Positions 7,955-17,097 of a stretch of 64,000 nt of DNA are shown here, piece after piece (within the stretch, counting starts at the first letter, position 1; the number at the start of each line of letters is the position of its first letter). The DNA comes from Bacteroides coprosuis DSM 18011 (GTDB taxonomy: Bacteria; Bacteroidota; Bacteroidia; Bacteroidales; Bacteroidaceae), in contig CM001167.1 in assembly GCA_000212915.1 (NCBI GenBank), forward strand, positions 62,001-126,000. The letters are read 5' to 3'. The notes under the pieces were generated by a model. The model made no database searches, had not been told where the DNA came from, and saw nothing but the letters and a program-made list of their open reading frames with translations. The position numbers were made by a program, and so were the translations under genes.

Positions 7955-10900
7955 ATGCTAAATAAAATAATACATTTTTCATTAAAGAATAGATTAGTAA
8001 TCTTATTCGCAGCTATTCTATTGATTATTGCTGGGACATACGTGACCAGTCATACAGAAGTAGACGTCTTTCCCGACCTCAATGCACCCACTGTTGTTGT
8101 GATGACAGAAGCTCATGGAATGGCAGCTGAAGAAGTAGAACAATTAGTTACATTTCCCGTAGAAACCTCTGTAAATGGAGCTACTGGGGTAAGGAGAGTA
8201 AGATCTTCATCCACTACAGGCTTCTCTGTCGTATGGGTAGAATTTGATTGGGATATGGACATTTACCTTGCCCGTCAGATTGTTTCTGAAAAACTCGCTA
8301 TTGTAAGTGAATCTTTACCAGACAACATAGGTAAGCCAACTCTTGGACCTCAATCATCTATTCTTGGAGAAATGCTGATCATTGGTATGACAGCAGATTC
8401 TACGTCAATGCTTGATTTGCGTACTTTAGCAGATTGGAGTATCCGTCCTCGATTACTTTCTACAGGAGGTGTTGCTCAAGTTTCTGTACTGGGTGGAGAT
8501 GTAAAAGAGTATCAAGTACTCATAGATCCCAATCGGATGAAACATTACGATGTCTCTTTAAATGAAGTTCTAGAAGCTACCAAGCAAATGAATCTGAACA
8601 CGAATGGTGGTGTTATCTATGAACATGGAAATGAATATATCGTGCGTGGTATTCTATCCACCAATGATGTTGAGCTTTTGGGTAAATCTGTTATCAAGAC
8701 CATAGACAATCATCCTATTTTATTAGAAGATGTAGCGAACGTTAAAGTTGGGGCGAAAGAACCCAAACTAGGAACTGCATCAGAAAAAGGAAAACCTGCT
8801 GTATTACTCACTGTCAACAAACAACCAGCAACGAGTACCATTGAGCTTACTGAAAAGATAGAAGAAGCCTTAGAAGATTTAAAACAAACTCTTCCGGCAG
8901 ATGTCAAGATTAGCACAGATATATTTCGCCAGAGTCATTTTATAGAAAACTCCATAGGAAATGTGGAACAAGCTATTATTGAAGGAGGTGTATTTGTAGT
9001 AATTGTACTCTTCCTTTTCTTAGCCAATATAAGAACTACTATTATTTCTCTAGTTACCATACCCATTTCCTTTGTATCAGCAATATTAGTTATGCACTAT
9101 ATGGGCTTAACTATAAACACAATGAGTTTAGGTGGTTTAGCCATAGCTATAGGTTCATTGGTAGATGACGCTATTGTTGACGTAGAAAATGTTTATAAAC
9201 GATTACGGGAAAACAAACTGAAACCTAAAGAAGAGAGATTGAATACTCTAGAGATAGTATTTAATGCTTCTAAAGAAGTGCGTATGCCTATATTAAACTC
9301 TACACTGATTATTGTAGCTAGTTTTGTTCCCCTCTTCTTTTTGAGTGGAATGGAAGGACGTATGCTAGTTCCTCTCGGCATCTCATTTATCACAGCCTTA
9401 TTTGCATCAACTCTTGTAGCTTTAACTTTAACTCCGGTATTATGTAGCTACTTATTAAATACCGACAACACCGATAAAGTACCTAAAGAAGCTTTCTTAG
9501 CTGTTTGGCTAAAAAAATATTATAAGATAAGTCTACACTGGGTACTAACCCATAAAAAAGTAACTGTTGGATCAACATTAGCTTTATTTGTAGCAGCATT
9601 AATCACATTCTTCACCCTAGGTAGAAGCTTCTTACCTCCTTTCAACGAGGGATCATTCACTATTAACATAAGCTCATTACCAGGTATTTCTTTAGAAGAA
9701 AGTGATGCAATGGGGCAACGTGCTGAAAAAATATTGATGAACATTCCCGAAATTCAAACTGTTGCTCGCAAAACTGGTCGTGCAGAGCTTGATGAACATG
9801 CATTGGGTGTAAATACATCTGAAATTGAAGCTCCTTTTGTTATTAAAGATAGAAGTAGAAGTGAATTAGTAGCTGATGTACGTGAAAAGCTATCAACAAT
9901 CAATGGTGCAATGATAGAGATTGGTCAGCCTATCAGTCATAGAATTGATGCTATGCTCTCGGGTACTCAAGCCAATATTGCTATTAAATTGTTTGGCGAT
10001 AATCTAAATCGTATGTTCCAAATAGGGAATGACATTAAATCTAAGATATCTGATATTGAAGGAATTGTCGATTTAAATGTGGAGCAGCAAATTGAGCGCC
10101 CTCAATTAAAAATTACTCCCAACAGAACTTTGCTTGCTAGGTATGGTGTTACAATGCCACAATTCGCAGAGTTTATCAATGCCAATCTAGCAGGAGAAGT
10201 AACATCTCAAGTTTATGAACAAGGTAAAACTTTTGATTTAACTGTGAAGGTGAAACAGGATGTCAAAGACACTATGGGAAAATTAAAAGATCTATTGATA
10301 GACACATCTGATGGAAAGAAAGTACCAATAGCTCAACTTGCTGAAATAGAATCGGCTATGGGTCCGAATACCATTAGCAGAGAAAACGTAAAAAGAAAGA
10401 TTGTCATTTCTGCCAATATCGCTGATAGAGATTTAAGAGGAGTGGTAAATGATATACAACAACGCATAAAAGATGATATTCAACTACCAGAAGGTTATCA
10501 TATTGAATATGGAGGACAGTTTGAAAGTGAACAGGCTGCCAGCAGAACTTTAGCCATAACTTCTATAATGTCTATTATGGTTATCTTCTTACTTTTATAC
10601 AATGAGTTCAAGAGTGCAAAAGAAGCTGGTGCAATCTTATTAAACTTACCTTTAGCTCTTATTGGTGGCGTGTTTGTTCTAGCTTGTACTACTGGAGAAT
10701 TAAGTATTCCAGCAATTATTGGATTCATTTCTCTATTTGGAATTGCCACACGTAACGGCATGCTTTTAATTAGCCACTACAATTATCTACAAGAGGTGGA
10801 TGGAATGGCGATAGAAGATAGCATTATCCAAGGATCATTAGATCGATTAAACCCTATTTTAATGACTGCTTTGACCTCTGCTTTAGCATTGGTTCCTCTT

Positions 10901-11038
10901 GCTATCAGTGGAGATTTACCAGGAAATGAAATTCAAAGTCCTATGGCTAAAGTTATTTTAGGGGGATTATTAACATCCACTTTATTAAATGGATTTATCA
11001 TTCCTATTGTCTATCAAAAAATGCATCAAAAGAAATAA
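7955..11038 (+). CDS. Heavy-metal efflux RND transporter (CusA/CzcA family)
   Basis: Inner-membrane proton-driven pump of 1027 residues, a normal length for the HME-RND group. The first membrane helix is at the N-terminus and is followed by the pore-domain opening TEVDVFPDLNAPTVVV, typical of CusA/CzcA. The helix-4 proton-relay region reads LAIAIGSLVDDAIVDVEN, with acidic residues retained. Two large periplasmic loops separate the helix blocks. With the adaptor upstream and the TolC-like gene four bases downstream it makes a complete tripartite exporter. The metal (Cu/Ag or Co/Zn/Cd) cannot be settled by eye. Confidence 0.94.
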   Translation: MLNKIIHFSLKNRLVILFAAILLIIAGTYVTSHTEVDVFPDLNAPTVVVMTEAHGMAAEEVEQLVTFPVETSVNGATGVRRVRSSSTTGFSVVWVEFDWDMDIYLARQIVSEKLAIVSESLPDNIGKPTLGPQSSILGEMLIIGMTADSTSMLDLRTLADWSIRPRLLSTGGVAQVSVLGGDVKEYQVLIDPNRMKHYDVSLNEVLEATKQMNLNTNGGVIYEHGNEYIVRGILSTNDVELLGKSVIKTIDNHPILLEDVANVKVGAKEPKLGTASEKGKPAVLLTVNKQPATSTIELTEKIEEALEDLKQTLPADVKISTDIFRQSHFIENSIGNVEQAIIEGGVFVVIVLFLFLANIRTTIISLVTIPISFVSAILVMHYMGLTINTMSLGGLAIAIGSLVDDAIVDVENVYKRLRENKLKPKEERLNTLEIVFNASKEVRMPILNSTLIIVASFVPLFFLSGMEGRMLVPLGISFITALFASTLVALTLTPVLCSYLLNTDNTDKVPKEAFLAVWLKKYYKISLHWVLTHKKVTVGSTLALFVAALITFFTLGRSFLPPFNEGSFTINISSLPGISLEESDAMGQRAEKILMNIPEIQTVARKTGRAELDEHALGVNTSEIEAPFVIKDRSRSELVADVREKLSTINGAMIEIGQPISHRIDAMLSGTQANIAIKLFGDNLNRMFQIGNDIKSKISDIEGIVDLNVEQQIERPQLKITPNRTLLARYGVTMPQFAEFINANLAGEVTSQVYEQGKTFDLTVKVKQDVKDTMGKLKDLLIDTSDGKKVPIAQLAEIESAMGPNTISRENVKRKIVISANIADRDLRGVVNDIQQRIKDDIQLPEGYHIEYGGQFESEQAASRTLAITSIMSIMVIFLLLYNEFKSAKEAGAILLNLPLALIGGVFVLACTTGELSIPAIIGFISLFGIATRNGMLLISHYNYLQEVDGMAIEDSIIQGSLDRLNPILMTALTSALALVPLAISGDLPGNEIQSPMAKVILGGLLTSTLLNGFIIPIVYQKMHQKK

Positions 11039-11042
11039 GTAT

Positions 11043-12218
11043 ATGAAAAGATATATCATTTTCGCCTTAAGTCTATGTACAGCATCGCTAGCATTTGCTC
11101 AATCTGATCTTCAAGTCATATTAAAACAAATAGAGGCGAATAATCCAGAGATTCAGGCGAATCAAAAATTAATGGAAGCACAGGTATGGGATACAAAATC
11201 TTCTAACAACCTAGATAACCCAACAGTATCTTATGCTCATGTATGGGATTCTAAAAACAAGAGTGAAACAGAAAGCGAACTAGAAATTACACAAGGGTTT
11301 GAGTTTCCAACAGCTTATATTCACAGAAACAAAGTAAACAAAAGAAAAATAAAGGCACTAGAAGCAACTTTCCTTTCCCAACGTCAGAATATATTACTTC
11401 AAGCAAAAGAAGTTTGTTTAGATTTGATTATGCTTCATCAACAAAAGACAATTTTAGATCAAAGACTAAACTATGCAGATAAGCTGTATGAAGCGTATCA
11501 AAAGATGCTCGAAGCAGGTGATGCTACAAGCATAGAAGTAAATAAGATTAAACTTGAGAAATTAAATATTCAAACGGAGTCAACTATCAATGCTTCTGAA
11601 TTAAAAAAGAAAGAAGCAGAGCTTGTTACTTTAAATGGGAACAAACCTATTTCTATACTTCATAGCGAATATCCATCAATTGATTTACCTGATTATAATT
11701 TAATTAAAGATGAAGCATTCGATTCTAGTTTTGACATCCAATATGCTCGTAGTGAATATGAGGCGGCTGTCAAACAAATAGCTGTAAATAAGGCTGGATG
11801 GTTTCCTCATTTAGAACTAGGTTATAAAAGGAATAGTGGTACAGGACACCATGCCAACGGACTTGTTGTTGGTTTTTCTATTCCACTATTTAATAATCGA
11901 GGAAAAGTAAGTAGTGCAAAGGCCAATGCAATAAGCAAAGCTTTCTCAGAAGATTTGGTAAAAAACAAGTTACAGTCAGAAATTTATCAATCGTATGAAG
12001 AAGCCAAAGCCATGAAAGAGCAAATTGACTCTTATGAAAAAACTCTAGATATTGAGGGAGCACTGAGTTTACTAGAAAAAGCCCTCCAAGGTGGAGAGCT
12101 TAGTATGACGGCCTATTTTGTTGAGATAGCCACAGTATATCAAAGTGCACAGAACTTAATACAAATACAGAATATGTATCAAAAACAAATAGCTAAACTA
12201 TATAAACACCGCTTATAA
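11043..12218 (+). CDS. TolC-family outer membrane efflux protein
   Basis: Outer-membrane channel partner of the RND pump, 391 residues. It has a Sec signal peptide (MKRYIIFALSLCTASLAFAQ) and then two long helical repeats typical of outer-membrane efflux proteins. The ATG at 11043 follows the pump stop by four bases; a frame extension into the pump gene is discarded because it would place the signal peptide internally. It is somewhat short for the family (CusC is about 450), as often seen in Bacteroidetes. The 3' end overlaps the convergent methyltransferase gene by six bases. Confidence 0.9.
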   Translation: MKRYIIFALSLCTASLAFAQSDLQVILKQIEANNPEIQANQKLMEAQVWDTKSSNNLDNPTVSYAHVWDSKNKSETESELEITQGFEFPTAYIHRNKVNKRKIKALEATFLSQRQNILLQAKEVCLDLIMLHQQKTILDQRLNYADKLYEAYQKMLEAGDATSIEVNKIKLEKLNIQTESTINASELKKKEAELVTLNGNKPISILHSEYPSIDLPDYNLIKDEAFDSSFDIQYARSEYEAAVKQIAVNKAGWFPHLELGYKRNSGTGHHANGLVVGFSIPLFNNRGKVSSAKANAISKAFSEDLVKNKLQSEIYQSYEEAKAMKEQIDSYEKTLDIEGALSLLEKALQGGELSMTAYFVEIATVYQSAQNLIQIQNMYQKQIAKLYKHRL

Positions 12219-13649
12219 AGTAAGAAGATGCTGGGGCATATAACCACTTCTTATCCTCCACTCAGTAGGATATAGATTATTTGATCGATTGCCCAAGCTC
12301 TTTACAAAGCCTAAAGGCATATTCTTATAAGTTAGAATAACAAAACCCTTAGAGGTCATTGCTGGTAAAGTAATGGCCTCTTTGCGTAAATAAGCAATAG
12401 CCTGTTCATAACTTATCTCTACTTTCTCAAAAGTATTTATTTGAAGTAAGTTACTTAAAGCCAAAGCATGATGAGGAATACAGGCTTTCCCTTTGATATA
12501 AGCAATAGGTGTACCCGCATGTACTATGCACATTTTCTCCTTTTGGTATAACTGCAAATAAGGCATATATAATTTAGGAAAAGCAAAAAGTGTATCATTA
12601 TATACCACGCTATCATAGACCTCATTGGAGTTGTTAATCCAATTTATTGACTCTTCAAATATTTTATTATTAATCGCTTCTTGGGCTGTAATGCGTTTTT
12701 TATTCTTACCTTTTTCTTTAGGAAAGCGAAACTCTACCACATCATCTTCCTCTAAAGGTTTCTGAATTATCGAAACAAAAAATCCCTCTCCCTTTGTTTT
12801 ATGAGGCATAAAACGATAGGTGTTGAGTGTTTTACTATACAATGATCGAGTGATATTCCAAGAATCTTCTATTTGAACAGGCAAAGATTGAGCACCATAG
12901 GTATCTAGTATCCAAGCCACATTTTCTTCATTCTCTTTTGTATTATAAGTACAAGTGCTATAGATTAATAATCCTCCTGGTTTTAAAGAATGCCAAATAG
13001 AGGAAATAATATCCCTCTGTCTCTTCCAACACACGTCAACATTCTCTACACTCCACTCAGCAATAGCTCCTTCATCTTTTCGAAACATCCCCTCGCCTGA
13101 ACAGGGCACATCTGCGACAATTAAATCAAACATATTAGTGTATTCACTAAAATCTTCTGAACTATTATTGGTGACAATAACATCGGGATGCCCCCACTTA
13201 AGCAAGTTTTCAGAGAGGATTTGTGCTCTTTTTCTAACTATCTCATTTGCTATTAAGAGGCTATTAGAAGGTAATAAACTTCTTAAAAGAGTTGTTTTAC
13301 CACCTGGAGCAGCACACAAATCCAAAGCAACAATATTCTTGTGCGGCAAGTGTTGTTTCACAATCTGTTCAATAAACATGGAGGAAGCTTCTTGCACATA
13401 ATAAGCTCCTGAATGAAATAACGGATCATAAGTAAAAGTAGGACGAGCACTTAAATAGAACCCTGATTCGCACCAAGGTATAGATTCGAAAATATCTTGA
13501 GACAAACAAATACCATATTTATCTATCTTATTTTGATTTAAACGAATGCTAATGGGTTGAGGCTCTTCTAAGGCTTCACTCAACTTTTGCCACTCAACAT
13601 CGCCTAATAAACTTTGGGTTTGAGTTATAAATTGTGGAGGTAAATTCAT
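12213..13649 (-). CDS. RsmB/RsmF (NOL1/NOP2/Sun) family RNA m5C methyltransferase
   Basis: SAM-dependent RNA cytosine-5 methyltransferase of 478 residues. Motifs include the SAM-binding DLCAAPGGKTTLLRSLL (about residues 110-126), VADVPCSGEGMFRKDEG with one catalytic Cys, and YSTCTYNTKENE with the second Cys, the two-cysteine mechanism of this family. A C-terminal extension of about 190 residues resembles the RNA-binding tail of RsmF/YebU, so the substrate is most likely 16S rRNA, although tRNA cannot be excluded. No promoter box was obvious upstream. Confidence 0.9.
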   Translation of the reverse strand: MNLPPQFITQTQSLLGDVEWQKLSEALEEPQPISIRLNQNKIDKYGICLSQDIFESIPWCESGFYLSARPTFTYDPLFHSGAYYVQEASSMFIEQIVKQHLPHKNIVALDLCAAPGGKTTLLRSLLPSNSLLIANEIVRKRAQILSENLLKWGHPDVIVTNNSSEDFSEYTNMFDLIVADVPCSGEGMFRKDEGAIAEWSVENVDVCWKRQRDIISSIWHSLKPGGLLIYSTCTYNTKENEENVAWILDTYGAQSLPVQIEDSWNITRSLYSKTLNTYRFMPHKTKGEGFFVSIIQKPLEEDDVVEFRFPKEKGKNKKRITAQEAINNKIFEESINWINNSNEVYDSVVYNDTLFAFPKLYMPYLQLYQKEKMCIVHAGTPIAYIKGKACIPHHALALSNLLQINTFEKVEISYEQAIAYLRKEAITLPAMTSKGFVILTYKNMPLGFVKSLGNRSNNLYPTEWRIRSGYMPQHLLTL

Positions 13650-13793
13650 ATTTTAAAAATAAAAACGTGCAAATATCCTTCTTTTTATCTTTCTATCCAA
13701 CACTAAACAGCCTAAAAAAACATTCTTATAAAACTCATTTAGACTCTTAACGTTTCTTTTAATATGGAAGTTATAAAAAAACGATATTAATTG

Positions 13794-13801
13794 TACCTTT
13801 G
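13794..13801 (+). promoter_or_regulatory. -7 promoter box for the secreted PLD-family gene
   Basis: TACCTTTG lies 27 bases before the TTG start at 13828. Its position supports translation beginning at that TTG rather than at any downstream ATG. Confidence 0.7.
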
Positions 13802-13827
13802 CCTATTCAACTTAAAAATAAAACATT

Positions 13828-15066
13828 TTGAGACAACGTATAGGAATATTAATACTCTCTATATTTTGCTTTCTTAACTTAAACGCCCAGACAGAACAAC
13901 CCAGTGATTCTATTTTTACAGAGTTCCTTAAAGAATATGGAATTCCTGTAACCAACAATAACGACGTTAAGTTACTACCAAACGGAAGAGAGAAGTTTGA
14001 AGACCTTTTTGCCCACATGAGAAAGGCCAAACACCACATTCATCTTGAATATTTTAACTTCAGAAATGACTCCATAGCTAAAGCTGTATTTGAGCTACTT
14101 GCTGAAAAAGTAAAAGAAGGAGTTGAAGTGCGTGCTCTCTTTGATGCCTTTGGGAATTGGTCAAATAATAAACCTTTGAAGAAAAAACATATTCAAGCCA
14201 TACACGATTTAGGTATTGAAATTGTAAAATTTGATCCAATTCGCTTCCCCTACATCAATCATGCAATGCATAGAGATCATCGTAAAATTGTTATTATTGA
14301 TGGTATAATAGGCTATACGGGTGGTATGAACATAGCAGATTATTACATTAATGGCTTGCCCAAAATAGGAAATTGGTATGATATGCACATGCGTATTGAA
14401 GGTAGTGCTGTAAAATACTTACAAGAAATATTTTTGAATACTTGGAACAGAGAAACAAAACAACATATTGGTGGTCCTAAATATTATCCCGACCCTATTC
14501 AAATAGATAAGAATATTCAAAAGCCAATAGCAATTGTTGATAGATGGCCCAAGCGAACTCCCAAAGCGATTAGAGATACCTATAAAGAAGCCATATTATC
14601 AGCTAAACATAATGTTCGCATTATTAATCCCTACTTTTTACCTACTAAATCTATTCGTAAGGCATTGCATAAGGCTATGAAGAAAGGGGTAAAAGTAGAA
14701 ATTATGATCCCTCTAAAATCGGATATTCCTTTTACACCTGAAGCCTCTTTTTATGTCGTAAATAAACTACGTAAAAAAGGAGCAGAGATATATCTTTTTA
14801 ATGAAGGCTTTCACCATACAAAGACCATGACTATTGATGACCATTTTTGTACTGTGGGCAGTGCCAACTTAAATAGCCGAAGCCTCAGATACGATTATGA
14901 AACAAATGCTTTCATAATGAATGAAGACGTCACTCATCAGCTAGATTCACTTTTCTTTAAAGATATGAGTAGAAGTACTAAATTAACAAAGGAAGGTTGG
15001 AAAAACCGATCGGGTTGGAAAAAATTTGTAGGCTGGTTTGGACACCTTCTTACTCCATTCTTATAA
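13828..15066 (+). CDS. Phospholipase D/cardiolipin synthase-like protein with signal peptide
   Basis: 412 residues with two HKD catalytic motifs of the phospholipase-D superfamily: HRKIVIIDG followed by YTGGMNIADYY near residue 150, and HTKTMTIDD followed by GSANLNSRS near residue 330. The C-terminus (FGHLLTPFL) resembles bacterial cardiolipin synthases. Unlike ClsA it lacks the two N-terminal membrane helices and instead begins with a cleavable-looking signal (RQRIGILILSIFCFLNLNAQ). The start is TTG; the next in-frame Met is inside the catalytic domain at about residue 63. Probably a periplasmic phosphatidyltransferase or phospholipase. Confidence 0.85.
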   Translation: MRQRIGILILSIFCFLNLNAQTEQPSDSIFTEFLKEYGIPVTNNNDVKLLPNGREKFEDLFAHMRKAKHHIHLEYFNFRNDSIAKAVFELLAEKVKEGVEVRALFDAFGNWSNNKPLKKKHIQAIHDLGIEIVKFDPIRFPYINHAMHRDHRKIVIIDGIIGYTGGMNIADYYINGLPKIGNWYDMHMRIEGSAVKYLQEIFLNTWNRETKQHIGGPKYYPDPIQIDKNIQKPIAIVDRWPKRTPKAIRDTYKEAILSAKHNVRIINPYFLPTKSIRKALHKAMKKGVKVEIMIPLKSDIPFTPEASFYVVNKLRKKGAEIYLFNEGFHHTKTMTIDDHFCTVGSANLNSRSLRYDYETNAFIMNEDVTHQLDSLFFKDMSRSTKLTKEGWKNRSGWKKFVGWFGHLLTPFL

Positions 15067-15139
15067 TTTAAGAGATTCAATCAAGCAGATAAATCTATCT
15101 AAGAAGTTAGAAGAAAGCAATAAGAATATTATTTTTTGA

Positions 15140-15147
15140 TACCTTTG
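15140..15147 (+). promoter_or_regulatory. -7 promoter box for thyA-folA
   Basis: TACCTTTG lies 33 bases before the thyA ATG and matches the Bacteroidetes -7 consensus. Confidence 0.7.
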
Positions 15148-15180
15148 TTATTTATAAGCGTAAATGACTAATATAATAAA

Positions 15181-15975
15181 ATGAAACAATATTTAGACTT
15201 ACTTCAAAGAGTTAAATCGGAAGGTGCAAAAAAAGAAGATAGAACTGGAACTGGTACTATAAGTGTCTTTGGGCACCAAATGCGATTTAATATGGCAGAT
15301 GGCTTTCCATGTCTTACAACAAAGAAATTACATCTGAAGTCTATTATTTACGAACTATTATGGTTTTTGAATGGGGATACCAATGTAACATACCTGCAAG
15401 ATCATGGAGTAAGAATTTGGAATGAATGGGCTGACTCTAATGGAAATCTAGGTCCTATTTATGGCTATCAATGGAGATCTTGGCCTGGCTACAATGGTGA
15501 AACTTTTGATCAAATAAAAGAAGCAATTCGTATGATCAAAGAAACCCCTGATTCAAGAAGAATTCTTGTCAGTGCTTGGAATGTAGGCTGCATATCTGAG
15601 ATGAAATTACCTCCATGTCACATTTTATTTCAGTTTTATGTTGCTAATGGTAAACTTAGTTTACAATTATACCAAAGAAGTGCTGATATATTTTTAGGTG
15701 TTCCTTTTAATATTGCATCTTATGCTCTACTGCTACAGATGGTAGCCCAAGTTACAGGGTTAGAAGCCGGTGAATTTATACACACTCTAGGTGATGCACA
15801 CATTTACAATAATCACCTAGAACAAGTTGACTTGCAACTTACCAGAGAACCTCGTAAGCTCCCTAAAATGCACATCAATCCAAGAGTAAAAGAGATTGAC
15901 CAATTTAAATTTGAAGATTTCGAATTAACTGATTATAATCCTTACCCACATATACCAGGAAAGGTATCTGTATAA
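15181..15975 (+). CDS. thyA: Thymidylate synthase
   Basis: Makes dTMP from dUMP with methylenetetrahydrofolate. At 264 residues it has the same length as E. coli ThyA. The N-terminus has [16 protein letters not shown]; the catalytic cysteine is in [11 protein letters not shown] (about residue 146), followed by [20 protein letters not shown] and the closing GDAHIYNNH. It is followed after 11 bases by folA, which regenerates tetrahydrofolate from the dihydrofolate it produces, so the two form a metabolic operon. Confidence 0.98.
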   Translation: MKQYLDLLQRVKSEGAKKEDRTGTGTISVFGHQMRFNMADGFPCLTTKKLHLKSIIYELLWFLNGDTNVTYLQDHGVRIWNEWADSNGNLGPIYGYQWRSWPGYNGETFDQIKEAIRMIKETPDSRRILVSAWNVGCISEMKLPPCHILFQFYVANGKLSLQLYQRSADIFLGVPFNIASYALLLQMVAQVTGLEAGEFIHTLGDAHIYNNHLEQVDLQLTREPRKLPKMHINPRVKEIDQFKFEDFELTDYNPYPHIPGKVSV

Positions 15976-15986
15976 ATATTAATACT

Positions 15987-16481
15987 ATGCCTAAAATAAC
16001 ACTTATTGCTGCTATAGATAGAAACAATGCCATTGGGTATAAAAACCAATTACTATACAAACTACCCAATGACTTAAAACGCTTTAAAGAGTTGACGACA
16101 GGTCATACACTCATCATGGGCAGAAAAACTTTTGAATCTTTACCTAAAGGAGCTTTACCCAATAGACGAAATATTGTTCTTTCAAAGAGTGTGAGTACTC
16201 CCTACCCTAAAACTGAGGTTTTTGAATCTTTAGAAAAAGCTTTAGCTCAGTGCTCTGAGGATGAAAAAGTATTTATAATGGGTGGAGAAAAAGTGTATCA
16301 TCAAACACTTTCTATAGCAAATGTGTTAGAAATTACAGAAATAGATAGTGAAGTGAGTGAAGCTGATGCCTTTTTTCCTGAAATTAACAAAAATGTATGG
16401 ATAGAAAAAAAGCGTATTCCCCATCCTGCTGATGATAAACACGCTTTTGATTTTTATTATGTTACTTATATGAAAGAATAA
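15987..16481 (+). CDS. folA: Dihydrofolate reductase
   Basis: Reduces dihydrofolate to tetrahydrofolate with NADPH. The 164-residue protein has the family layout: IAAIDRNNAIGYKNQLLYKL at the N-terminus, the catalytic Asp in LPNDLKRFKELT (about residue 28), the NADPH segment IMGRKTFESLP, and the IMGGEKVYHQTL loop at about residue 97. It is the target of trimethoprim; no resistance feature is claimed from the sequence. Cotranscribed with thyA. It converges on the lrp gene with a single base between the stops. Confidence 0.97.
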   Translation: MPKITLIAAIDRNNAIGYKNQLLYKLPNDLKRFKELTTGHTLIMGRKTFESLPKGALPNRRNIVLSKSVSTPYPKTEVFESLEKALAQCSEDEKVFIMGGEKVYHQTLSIANVLEITEIDSEVSEADAFFPEINKNVWIEKKRIPHPADDKHAFDFYYVTYMKE

Positions 16482-16482
16482 A

Positions 16483-16959
16483 TTATTCTTCAGTAGGTAA
16501 TTCATCCAAAGGAATCTGTCTGTTTATGGCTTCATTGAACGATATAAGAGTTTCAGTTCGAGCTAAACCAAGAGGTTGAAGCTTTGTATGGATAATACTT
16601 AAAAGATGATTATTATTTCGTGCGTATATCTTAATAAAGATATCATAACGACCTGTAGTAAAGTGACATTCCACAACTTCAGGTATAGCACGAAGAGCTG
16701 CAATGGCCGACTCAAAGTTTTCACGTTCTTTTAGGAATAAACCCACATAGGCACAAGTTTGAAAACCAACTTTCTCAGGGTCCAATATATATTGAGAGCC
16801 TTTAATAACTCCAACATTAATCAACTTTTGTATTCGTTGATGAATAGCAGCACCAGAAACCTTGCATGCTCTAGCAACCTCTAAAAAAGGGATACGAGCA
16901 TTATCAGAAATCAATTGTAATATTTGTCTATCAAGGTCATCCAATTCATACTTACTCAT
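16483..16959 (-). CDS. Lrp/AsnC family transcriptional regulator
   Basis: 158-residue DNA-binding regulator. The N-terminal winged helix covers about residues 4-60 (DDLDRQILQLISDNARIPFL, then KVSGAAIHQRIQKL as recognition region). The C-terminal RAM/ligand-binding domain includes CHFTTGRYDIFIKIYA. The ATG at 16959 is chosen because it gives the standard family N-terminus and lies 30 bases downstream of a -7 box; an upstream in-frame start would run through that box. Likely responds to amino acids; targets are not evident. Confidence 0.92.
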   Translation of the reverse strand: MSKYELDDLDRQILQLISDNARIPFLEVARACKVSGAAIHQRIQKLINVGVIKGSQYILDPEKVGFQTCAYVGLFLKERENFESAIAALRAIPEVVECHFTTGRYDIFIKIYARNNNHLLSIIHTKLQPLGLARTETLISFNEAINRQIPLDELPTEE

Positions 16960-16989
16960 AATAGTCACTATTTGATTTATATTTATAAT

Positions 16990-16997
16990 CAAAGGTA
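16990..16997 (-). promoter_or_regulatory. -7 promoter box for the Lrp-family gene
   Basis: Read on the minus strand this is TACCTTTG, 30 bases before the regulator's ATG. Confidence 0.65.
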
Positions 16998-17097
16998 CGA
17001 TATAATAGTAAAATAATAACATTATTGACCATATAAACTTTAAATCTCAACCTAAGGATTTGACAGTAAATAACTAAATTATCAAAATCTAAATAAG

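Noticed and set aside
9471-9480. Motif similar to the dispersed repeat inside the RND pump gene
   Set aside because: A short chance match within coding sequence without the spaced partners.
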